Of a stretch of 64,000 bases of DNA, positions 45,815 through 57,800 are shown one piece after another. Made by a program: the position numbers and the translations under genes. Origin of the DNA: Theropithecus gelada (taxonomy: Eukaryota; Chordata; Mammalia; Primates; Cercopithecidae); assembly GCF_003255815.1 (NCBI RefSeq), contig NC_037674.1:16885615-16949614 (forward strand), read 5' to 3'. The notes beneath the pieces were generated by a model. It was not told where the DNA came from. It was given only the letters and a program-made list of their open reading frames with translations, and did not search any database. Positions within the stretch are counted from its first letter, which is position 1. Each line of letters starts with the position of its first letter.

Positions 45815-48800
45815 TCCTGGCCGGGCGCGGTGGCTCAAGCCTGTAATCCCAGCACTTTGGGAGGCCGAGACGGGCGGATCACGAGGTCAGGAGATCGAGA
45901 CCATCCTGGCTAACATGGTGAAACCCCGTCTCTACTAAAAATACAAAAAACTAGCCGGGCGTGGTGGCGGGCGCCTGTAGTCCCAGCTACTCGGAGGCTG
46001 AGGCAGGAGAATGGCGTGAACCTGGGAGGCGGAGCTTGCAGTGAGCCGAGATCGCGCCACTGCACTCCAGCCTGGGTGACACAGCGCGAGACTCCGTCTC
46101 AAAAAAAAAAAAAGAGGATCCTACTCTGGCCCTCCTTTGGCCACACCCCTTTCCCCCGTGCAAAGAGCCTGCAGGGCCAAGAGGATATGGCCATCCAGAT
46201 GGCAAGGTCCCCCTCACTGCCACACTATACTCTAGATATTCAGGATCTCTTGCCCTGATGGTCCTGAGTCTGCTTCCGGGGTCTGTGTGGGCCTCTTCCC
46301 TGCTCCATCTTCCCAAGGATGGACCACAGTATGATATGAGCACCTCTAAGCCCGAGGGGCAGCCATTCGTGAGGGGGATGGGAATGGAGCTTGGATATGC
46401 AGTCAGCATTGTCCACGCCTGTGCACATGAGGCCCCTCATGGTGCAGACCTTGGCTTCGGGCCAACTCTTCCAGTGCCTCCTCATTCTGACTCGGGACTC
46501 CAGGGATTTAGAGAATTACAAATGCAAACCTGATCTCCCAGGTTGTTTTGAAGGTTTATTGGTCAAAATATTAAGATAGAAACTATTTAATAGTTGGTTA
46601 GCTGATTTATAATGTTTAAATATTTAGACATATAGTACGTGGATCTCTTTGTACTCTTGCCCTGGGACCCCAAAATGTAAGATGAGGGGCTGGTTCATAG
46701 TGCCCTAGGCTCCCAGTTTTCTCTGAGCTTCAGAAACTCGAACTTTGGAGTGGCATGTAAGCAGGCACAGTAAGTGGTAAGTATACCCTAAGAGTTTCGC
46801 GCCAAGTACAAAAGGACAAGAGGAGTTTTCTGGAGTGGTTGAGAAAGGCTTTCACCAAGAAAGTGATATTTGCACTGAGTCTTACAGGATGAGTAGGCCT
46901 TTGCTAGGAAGAGCAGGCCATTCCAAGTGAAAGAACAGCATTTGCAAAGGCATGAAGGTGTGGAACCTGGTGTATTATTGGAGTGGGGGTGGATGGGAGG
47001 GTGTGGGTTGCAAGTGTTTGCTGATAGAGGAAGCATTCATTCAAGCAACCGTAACTATATCCACTCCATCTTCCATCTTGCACAGGCTCTCCCCTACATC
47101 GTTCCTTTTCTGCTTTTCTGTAGGTGACACAGGCCCCAGGAGGCTGGGAAGTCCTGGCTGTTGTGGTCCCTGTGCCCCCCTTTACCTGTCTGCTCCGGGA
47201 CCTGGTTCCTGCCACCAACTACAGCCTCAGGGTGCGCTGTGCCAATGCCTTGGGGCCCTCTCCCTATGCTGACTGGGTGCCCTTTCAGACCAAGGGTCTA
47301 GGTAAGGGATGCATAGAGCAGAGGGGGTGGGCAGGGCTGGAGCCGGGAAGGGGGCCGTGTTGGCTCGAGTTCTGAATGGTGCTGGTGGAGATGGAGATTC
47401 AGGCATCATTTGGCAGACATTTACTGCATATCACTACATACCACCTTGTAAATAGTTACTGTGGGTGGAACAGATAAGCAAACCAGAAAAGATCAGATAA
47501 TGTGGTTGATGAAGAGTGCCCCCGGATGGTTAAGGAACCCCCCCGCAAAAAGGTCTGATTCGGGTCTGAAGCATAAAGAAGGAGTCACGTAAATATCTGG
47601 GGGAAAATCACTGCCGGAAGAAGGCACAGCAAGTGCAAAGACCCTATGACACGAACTTGCTTAGAGTTCTCTGGCAATTGCAGGGAGGCTGGCATAGCTG
47701 TGAGAGGGGAGTGGCGAGGGATGAGGCAGAGAGGCAGTAACCATGGTGATGAAGAGCAACACTGCGGAGCTGGGGTGCTGCCTGTCCTGCCCATTGCTTA
47801 CCCCGCCCCCAGCACAGTGGGTGAGAGCAATCAGAGCTGGGAGGTGAACCCTTCCCCAGTCGTGCCTCTCAGAGCTGTTTAGTTCTTGGGAGTTGGTTCC
47901 AAAGGTCTGCATGGGATTATGATGACGGGAAGGGCAGGGGTCTGAGCAATCTTCTCTCTTTGGCTACAGCCCCAGCCAGCGCTCCCCAAAACCTCCACGC
48001 TGTCCGCACAGATTCAGGCCTCATCTTGGAATGGGAAGAAGTGATCCCTGAGGGCCCTTTGGAAGGCCCCCTGGGACCCTATAAACTGTCCTGGGTTCAA
48101 GACAATGGAACCCAGGTAAGAGAGACAGAACCCTTCCCTCTCTTCACTCTCCTGGAGTATCAGCCGTCCGGGTTCTAAGGCCTTTAAGAATTTCAAAATT
48201 GTTGTCTTTGGTGGGCCTGGGTCTCCCACTCTCCCAGGGAATCCTCTCCTCCTCACCACCTCTGCAAACTCCACTTCTCAAAGGATTATGTCTCCTGTTA
48301 GGATTGCATCCTGTGTGCACTTTGTAAATAAAGCAGGAAGCACATTCCTGCTTGAGCTGGGGGAGGGCACAGATAAGGCTTTGTCCCCAGCTCAGTTTGC
48401 TCCCATCCCCCACCTGTGCGTTCCGGGACTGAGCCTTGTTTGTGTTCTGGAGAGGCCCCTGCAGCCCGGAGCAGGAATGTGATTACTCCCAGACGGTTGT
48501 GTTCCCACAGCCCCTGAACCCACAGTGCCCCTATACTCCCATGTTCCCAGCTGGACCTTTTTCTGCCCTCAGGCCCCAGCTGGAGGCCTTCTCGTCAGGC
48601 TCACTATGGGGTGGGGGCTTTTCCTGGCTGCAGGATGAACTGACAGTGGAGGGGACCAGGGCCAATTTGACAGGCTGGGATCCCCAAAAGGACTTGATCG
48701 TACGTGTGTGCGTCTCCAATGCAGTTGGCTGTGGACCCTGGAGTCAGCCACTGGTGGTCTCTTCTCATGACCATGCAGGTGAGGCTTGTAGAGGGAGAGG

Positions 48801-51800
48801 GTCAGAGGCTCAGGGGATCAAGGTTTTCAAGGGCAACCTAGACTGGTGGGAGGAGCCTAGTAGCATCTCCCCTCCTAGCAGGCCCACAGACCAAGTGAAG
48901 AAGTTGAGGCCAGGGCTGGTATTTAAACTGTATCTTGACTGGGCATGGTGGCTCATTCCTGTAATCCCAGCATTTTGGGAGGTCGAAGGATCGCTTGAGG
49001 CCAGCAGGTTGAGACCAACTCTGGCAACATAGCAAGACTCTGTCTCTACAAAAAAAAAAAAAAAAAAAAACCAAAACGATTAGCCTGGTGTGGTGGCATA
49101 TGCCTGTAGGCCCAGCCACTCCAGAGACTGAGGCAGAAGGATTGCTTGAACCCAGGTGTTCGAGGCTGCAGTGAGCTATGATTGCACTACTGCACTCCAG
49201 CCTGTGCAACAGAGTGAGCCTGTTGTCTCTAAACAAATAGGGCCGGGCGCGGTGGCTCACGCCTGTAATCCCAGCACTTTGGAAGTCCGAGGCGGGTGGA
49301 TCATGAGGTCAGGAGATCGAGACCATCCTGGCTAACATGGTGAAACCCCATCTCTACCAAAAATGCAAAATAATTAGCCGGCATGGTGGCGGGCACCTGT
49401 AGTTCCAGCTACTTGGGAGGCTGAGGCAGGAGAATGGCGTGAACCCGGGAGGCGGAGCTTGCAGTGAGCTGAGATCGCATCACTGCACTCCAGCCTGGGT
49501 GACAGAGCAAGACTCTGTCTCAAAAAAAAAAAAAAAAATAAGGCCGGGAGTGGTGGTTCACACCTGTAATCCCACAACTTTGGGAGGCTGAGGTGGGAGG
49601 ATTGCTTGAGTCCAGGAGTTCGAGATCACCCTGGGCAGCAAAGTGAGACTTTATCTCTACCAAAAAAATTTAAAAATTAGCCAGGTGTGATGTTGCACAC
49701 CTGTAGTCCCAGCTACTTGGGAGGCTGAAGTGGAAGGATTGCTTGAGCCCAGAGGCTGAGGCTGCAGTGAGCTGTAACTGTGCCCCTGCACTCTGACCTG
49801 GGCAACAGAACAAGACTCTGTCTCAAATAAACTATATCTCATTCTCCTCTCTGTGCCCCAGAACTGGCATAGAAATCCATGGTCACACTCTAGGTCACAA
49901 CAGCCAGGGCCTGTCTCTGACCAGGTAGGAAGGACTCTTGGGCCTTCCTCTGGAGCCCCTTTCCCTCAGGACCCTTTATTGACCTAGAGGAGCCCCTTGA
50001 CCCAGCTGGATGGCCATCCTGGGAAAGTTCTGAAGGGATGCCATGGTGTCCTCCTAGCTCATGCCACTGCGCCTCCCTCCCACAGGCCAGCAGGGCCCTC
50101 CTCACAGCCGCACATCCTGGGTACCTGTGGTCCTTGGTGTGCTAACGGCCCTGGTTACGGCTGCTGCCCTGGCCCTCATCCTGCTTCGAAAGAGACGGAA
50201 AGAGACGCGGTTTGGGTAAGGGGATGGGGATGTGGAGGGAGAGGCAGGTGGTGATGGTGATGAAAGACCTTGGAGCTGATCCCAAATCCTGGGTTTTCCT
50301 TTAGGCAAGCCTTTGACAGTGTCATGGCCCGGGGAGAGCCAGCCGTTCACTTCCGGGCAGCCCGGTCCTTCAATCGAGAAAGGCCCGAGCGCATCGAGGC
50401 CACATGTGAGTGGTGGGCGATCGTGGGACGGACAAATGGGTTGTTGTGTGCCCCTATCTGCATTATTTTACCAAATTATTAATTCGACTGATATGTGTGA
50501 ACATCAGTGAGCCCCAGGCACACAGACCTGCCTGTGTGAAGTTTACCACCCCAGCCGTGGGAGACCTAAGCTCATCTCTATGCTCTGAGGGCAGAGTCTG
50601 GGGTATAAAAAGCAGGCTGGGTTTTGGCTCAGGAATCAGAGATCCCTCTTTCCCACAAACCCTTTCCCCACAGTGGACAGCTTGGGTATCAGCGACGAAC
50701 TAAAGGAAAAACTGGAGGATGTGCTCATCCCAGAGCAGCAGTTCACCCTGGGCCGGATGTTGGGCAAAGGTATGTGGGGCTGTGCGGGGATGGGCATGGC
50801 TGGTTTGCTGTAGCTGGAGGTGTTCGGTCACCACTGTCACTTTGAGGGTGTGGGTTTAGGTTGGCTCCTGTAAACAAGATATGCTTGTAGACTCCTGAGT
50901 GTGGGATGTTTGGGGGGAATGGTGGCTGGGGACAGGGAGGGCTGAGGAGCTGCTCCCAGCATGCTCTTGCTTTGGCTACTGGCAAGGGTGCCTTCTCCAG
51001 TGGCCCCAGAGTCTGCTGACTGTGTCCCCATGGAGGGTCACTTGGGAGGGAAGATGGCAGGGAGCAGAGAGCCAAGGAGACTCCCTCACTTGGACTGGTT
51101 CCTAGGAGAGTTTGGTTCAGTGCGGGAGGCCCAGCTGAAGCAGGAGGATGGCTCCTTTGTGAAAGTGGCTGTGAAGATGCTGAAAGGTGAGTGGGGGATA
51201 GTTGTGGCCTGAGGGCATCATTTGGAAGGGTAAGAGGGGCGACTGACCCTGAAGCAGGCTCTGCTTTACCCCTAGATTTTCCAAGAAGAGCTGGGCAACA
51301 CTAACTGGGATGCTGTCTTTACAGCACGAATAATTCACAAGCATAAACCCAAACACACTTATTTATGCCCAGCCATTGCTCTGTGTCATCGGCAGTGACT
51401 GTCCTCTGAGTCCTCTCTTGGGTGATTACAGCTGTGGTTGGTTGACCTGCTGGGCTCCCAAACCAAAAGGAAGGGAAGGCATTAGCAAGTAGAGAAGTTG
51501 CTGAATAGCCACTCCTTGGGGGTTTCTCCTGCTCATGGCTGGGCTGTTTCCTGGGCTCGCTGGGAAGCCTAGGACATCTGAAGGACAAGACCTAGGAGGC
51601 CTGGGTCAAAGCTAGGGACACATCTTGTTTTATTCCCTCCTTCCCCATCCCTTTCTCCTAGCTGACATCATTGCCTCAAGCGACATTGAAGAGTTCCTCA
51701 GGGAAGCAGCTTGCATGAAGGAGTTTGACCATCCACACGTGGCCAAACTTGTTGGTGAGCCCCTTTTTGGGGGAGGCAGACAGAGAATAGGGCTAAAAAT

Positions 51801-54800
51801 ATGCTCTACCAACATGAGAGGGCAGCCTGTAGGAGAGACGTTTGGACTCATCTGGTAAGTAAATAGATGGCAAAATAGCAAGGAGGGTCCTGGCAGAAAT
51901 CTGAGGTGAGGAGTGCCAAAGGTCCACACATGAAGACTGTGTGGCCAGGTGCGGTGGCTCATGCCTATAACCCCAGCACTTTGGGAGGCTGAGGTGGAAA
52001 AATTGCTTGAGGCCAGGCGTTTGAGACTAGCCTGGGCAGTATAGCAACAACCCACCTCTATTAAAACAACAAAAAAAATACACACACGTGCAAAAATTAG
52101 CTAGGTGTGGTGGTATGCACCTTTGTCCATCTACCTGGGAGGCTGAGGTGGGAGGATCATTTGAGCCCAGAACATTGAGGCTGCAGTGAGCTGCGATTGC
52201 GCCACTGCACTCCAGCATAGATGACAGAGCAAGATACTGTTTCAGAAAATACAAAAACTGCTTGTGTGGACAGAGAAGGAAAGGAAGGGGACAGAAGATG
52301 CTCCAGGGATACGGGAGTAGCCAGAGTCCCTCCTGGGTAGTCCCCAGACCAGTGTGGAGCCTATGAAAAAATAAACAGCAGATCCAGAGCTAGAGATGGG
52401 ACCCAGCAGGCGGGGACTTATGCAGACACCTGAACTGCCCCTTGACCCTTCTATGCTCAGCTCCTGACTCTCCCTTGTCCCAGGGGTGAGCCTCCGGAGC
52501 AGGGCTAAAGGCCGTCTCCCCATCCCCATGGTCATCTTGCCTTTCATGAAGCATGGGGACCTGCACGCCTTCCTGCTCGCCTCCCGGATTGGGGAGAACC
52601 CCTTTGTGAGTACCTGGTGTGGGGATGGCCAGGAGGAAACGGGTGGGAACACAGGGCCTGGAAAGGCATAGAGACCCTGGCAGAGAGGGGCTTGCTGGGT
52701 AGGACTGATGGAGCTGGGTGGGAGTAGGAGGGGTCTGAGTTTGAATCCCTTTAATCTAGCAGGCTTTCTTTTCTCTCACAAAACCCTGCTGAGAAATATA
52801 GGCTGGGCAAGGACCCTTTGTAGGGGGAGGGACTTGTGGAGCCCCAGGGTGGGGAGTCTTGGCTTCCAGGCTTCCTCTTAGGCTAGCCGAAGCTTCCTTG
52901 TCTTGGGAAGGCCCTCCATCCCTTTCCTTCCTTCCAGTGATTCTGGGGACAGCCTGAAGGCTTTCTGGCCAGGGACCCCCATCCATCCTGCCCCAGCTGG
53001 GTGGGCAGGTTAAGCCTGAGCTTGGCCTCTCTGTCCACTAGAACCTACCCCTCCAGACCCTGATCCGGTTCATGGTGGACATTGCCTGCGGCATGGAGTA
53101 CCTGAGCTCTCGGAACTTCATCCACCGAGACCTGGCCGCTCGGAATTGCATGTACGAATTCTGGAGGACTCGAGGGTGGGAGACAGCAGCAGGTGCAAGA
53201 GGACCTAGCTAATGGTCGGCTCCTGCCTGGGACAGTATCTGCTATGCATGGGGGTAGCTTGGGAGCAAAGATGTCTTGGCTCTTGTAGTGCTGTGAGCAT
53301 GGCAGAAGGCTCACTCCCTCCCTCAACGCTCCTTGTAGGCTGGCAGAGGACATGACAGTGTGTGTGGCTGACTTCGGACTCTCCCGGAAGATCTACAGTG
53401 GGGACTACTATCGTCAAGGCTGTGCCTCCAAATTGCCTGTCAAGTGGCTGGCCCTGGAGAGCCTGGCTGACAACCTGTATACTGTGCACAGTGACGTGGT
53501 GAGCAGGGTGGCCCGTGAAGCTTGGTGGGGACTAGTGTGAGAATAGACCTTTGGGATCCTTAAGGGCCTAGCCAAGTCTGCTTTCTGGGGTTTGGTTGCC
53601 TGATGATGAGGCCCTGAGCTCCAGGCTGTGCTTGTCCCAGAGCCATGGCTCTCTGTCTGACTCAGGACACCTAGTGACAGCTTCTCCCCCAACCTCGATT
53701 CTGTCCCAGTGGGCGTTCGGGGTGACCATGTGGGAGATCATGACACGTGGGCAGACGCCATACGCTGGCATCGAAAACGCTGAGATTTACAACTACCTCA
53801 TTGGCGGGAACCGCCTGAAACAGCCTCCGGAGTGTATGGAGGACGTGTGAGTATCCCGGGAAGGGGGCTCTGGAAGGAAAGGGGAATCTGGAGTTTTGGC
53901 TGGTAGCTGCCACCGCAGCTGCTGGCCCAGTGGGAACTAAGAGCCTCAACTGGACCTTTGTTTTTTTTATAGAAACATCCTTGTAGTTGGAAGACTGCAC
54001 TCCACCTCATACTCACTGTTCATCTACCAACTCCTTGTTTTCTTCTTTCCCCCTTCCCATCCCAGATTTCTTGCTTTAGCCTTTGTCTATCAGTCTCTTT
54101 TCTCCAGTTTGTAGGGAGAACCAGGAACCCCAAGAGCAGAACAGAAGGCACAGTGCTGAGTAACAGTGTGGGAGGTTTCCCTGCCATCTTCCCACCCATA
54201 ATTCCTTTTTTTTTAAAAAAATTTTTATTTATTTTATTTTATTTGTTCTACCCCAGTGAATACAACCTTTGTCCTGGAGACCCCAGCTAGTCTAAGAAAA
54301 CTTCCTAGGCTGAGCTCTCTTGGGAATCTAAGATAAAGAACTGAGGTCCTGGGAATAAGGGAACTGCCTCCTCTTCTTTCTGCAAGCCCAAAGCCCTCGG
54401 GACCGGGCAGGCAATGATACCACCTACTTTGCTGGAGTGATAACAAACCCCTGTGACAAGATAATGGGAAGTGTCACTGACATTAGCTGGGCATTTAGGC
54501 ATTCTTTCAGGTAATCTTCCTCTGACCTTATGAGGAAAAGACTATTATTTATCCCCACTTTGTAGATGAGAAAATAGGATTAGAGAGATTAAGTAACATG
54601 GCCAACGTCACGGAGCTATTAAGTGAATGAGTTGGAATCTGAACCTAGATCCCTGTGGTTTTAGAGTATGTACTCTTAACTCTTTATGACAGCAACTGTG
54701 ATTTGTCTGTTCTAGTCTTACACTCCCACTCATCTTTTTTTTTTTTTTCGGAGTCTGGCTCTGTCGCCCAGGCTGGAATGCAGTGGCACGATCTTGGCTC

Positions 54801-57800
54801 ACTGCAAGCTCCGCCTCCCGGGTTCACGCCATTCTCCTGCCTCAGCCTCCTGAGTAGCTGGGACTACAGGCGCCCGCCACCTCGCCCGGCTAGTTTTTTG
54901 TATTTTTAGTAGAGACAGAGTTTCACCATGTTAGCCAGGATGGTCTCGATCTCCTGACCTCGTGATCCGCCCGCCTCGGCCTCCCAAGTGCTGGGATTAC
55001 AGGCGTGAGCCACTGCGCCCGGCCCTTACACTCCCACTCCATCCAAGCCAAGGGCTCCCTAGGCCTTCAGACGACATTTTGTGAGTATTTTTCGTTTTGT
55101 TTTTGAGACAGGGTCTCGCTCTGTCACCCAGGCTGGAGTGCAGTGGCATAATCTCTGCTTACTGTAGCCTCAACCTCCTGGGCTCAAGTGAGCCTCCCTC
55201 CCCAGCCTTCCAAGTAGCTGGGACTACAGGCATGTGCCACCAAACCTGGCTAATTTTTGTATTTTTGTAGAGACAGGGCTCTGCCATATTTGTCAAGCTG
55301 GTCTTGAGCTCCTGGGCTCAAGGGATCCACCTGCCTTGGCCTCCCCAAATGCTGGGATTACAGGTGTGAGCCATCAAACCCAGTCCAGAGGAACTTTCAT
55401 GAGCCCCAGTGGGAGTGGGAGCCACTGTAACCAGAGAAAGAATCTGCTCCATTTCTTGCTCTGGGATTGGACTTCCAGAGGGCCGAGGTCATGGACAGGC
55501 ACAGGAAGGCTCAGCCTCATGGTGGGATCCTTCCCTTTGACAGTGGGTTTGAAGTGCCCTGAGCCCAGGCTGTGGGTGACTGACTCATCTGCACCTCAGA
55601 GGGAAATCTTGAGTACACAAGCCAGGCCCTGGCCCTCCTGTTCATTCAGCAGAACTCAGGGTATGGCAAGGGGCAGGAAGCTCACGTCTCCCTGTGGCTG
55701 CAGCCTGCCTCAGTTCTAATCTGGAGCTGTAGAAGCTCTGATGGGCAGTGGTGACCAGACCCCAGTGCAGCCTCCTCCCCAGCTGGAGCTGGTGCTATCA
55801 TGCTGTCAATGGAGAGTGGGCGGGCACTGGCTTCACCCAGGCAGCCTGGTGGACAGGCGCCAGTTGGCTCCTAGCACAGCCTTGAGAATGTGTCCCAATC
55901 TGGCCATGTACCCAAGGCCCCAGACCATTCCCGTTCCCACGACCTGCTCAGTGTCTGGCATGATTACTGCCATTAATGGGGGCCCCTGCTGGGTGTGCTG
56001 GTGTGTGAGGCAGTACGTGGGGCTCTTGTCGTGGGCATAGGCAAGAGAGTCAGGCATTTGCTTTCACTGGACTTGGTCTCAGTCTCTTCCCATTAGCTTT
56101 TTGGTTTGTTATTTTTCCACCTCGGCCTGAGGCATTCCTTGGGCACCCTGAGTGATAGGCTTCAGGGAATTTATAAGGTTCCTGAAGTTGTATGTAAAAA
56201 AGCCTTCCTGGCCTGCATGGTGGTTCACTCCTGTAATCCCAGCACTTTGGGAGGCCAAGGCGGGTGGATCACCTGAGGTCGGGAGTTCGAGACCAGCCTG
56301 ACCAACATAGGGAAACTCTACCTCTATTAAAAATACAAAATTAGCCGGGCATGGTGGCATGTGTCTGTAATGCCAGCTACACTGGAAGCTGGGGCAGGAG
56401 AATTGCTTGAACCCGGGAGGCAGAGGTTCCGGTGAGCTGAGATCACGCCATTGCACTCCAGCCTGGGCAACAAAAGCAAAACTCCATCTCGAACAAAACA
56501 AAACAAAGCATTCCCATTGAGAAGAGAGCTGGAAGCTTTTTCCAGATGCTCAAAGGTTGTATATGAACAGTGAGGACTTTTTTTTTTTTTTTTGAGACGG
56601 AGTTTTGCTCTTGTCGCCCAGGCTGGAGTGCAATGGCGCGATCTTGGCTCACTACAGCCTCTACCTCCTGGGTCCAAGCGGTTATCATGCCTCAGCCTCC
56701 AGAGTAGCTGGGATTACAGGCATGTGCCACCCTGCCCGGCTAATTTTGTATTTTTAGTAGAGATGGGATTTCTTCATGTTGGTCATGCTGGTCTTGAACT
56801 TCTGACCTCAGGTGATCCACCCACCTCGGCCTCTCAAAGTGCTGGGATTACAGGTGTGCGCCACCACGCTCAGCCAATTTTTGTATTTTTTAGTAGAGAT
56901 GGGATTTCACCATGTTTGCCAGGCTGGTCTGGAACTCCTGACCTTAAGTGATCCACCCACCTCGGCCTCCCAAAGTGCTGGGATTACAGGCATGAGCCAC
57001 CACGCCTGGCAGATTTTTACTTTTTTTTTAATAAGAGAAAGGGTCTCACTCTGACAGCCAGGCTGGAGTGCAGTAGTGCAATCACAGCTCATTGTAGCCT
57101 CAAACCCCTGGGTTCAAGAGATCTTCTGCCCAGCCTCCATAGTAGCTGGGATTACAGGTACTTACCACCATACCTTGCTTATTAATTATTATTTTTTTAA
57201 TAGAGACATGGTCTTACTGTGTTGCTCAGACTGGTCTTGAGCTCCTGGGGTCAAGGGATCCTTCAGTCTCAGCCTCCTGAGTAGCTGGGACTACAGGTGC
57301 ATACCACTGTGTCCGGCTGTACAGTGAGGATTTACTGAGTAGGTACTGCCCACACAGCATAGGAGGGACTTTGGAGCCAACCCCCCGAGCTTCAAATCAC
57401 AGCTCTGTCACTTTCCACGTGTGTGACTTTAGTCACGGTTCTTAACCTCTTTGTGCATGTTTCCACATTTGTAAATGTGGAAATGATCTCTATCTGATCA
57501 TTGCTTTCATAGGGTTGTTGTGAGAATTAAATAATAAGCCAGGATGTGCCTGTAATCCCAGCTACTCAGGAAGCTGTAGTGGGAGGATGACTTGAGGCCA
57601 GGAGTTTGAGACCAGCCTGAACAACACAGCAAGACCCCATCTCTACAAATATTTATTTATTTATTTATTTATTTAATTTGTTTGTTTATTTTGAGACGGA
57701 ATTTCACTCTTGTTGCCCAGGCTGGAGTACAATGGCGTGATCTTGGCTCACTGCAACCTCTGCGTCCCGGGTTCAAGCGATTCTCCTGCTCAGCCTCCTG

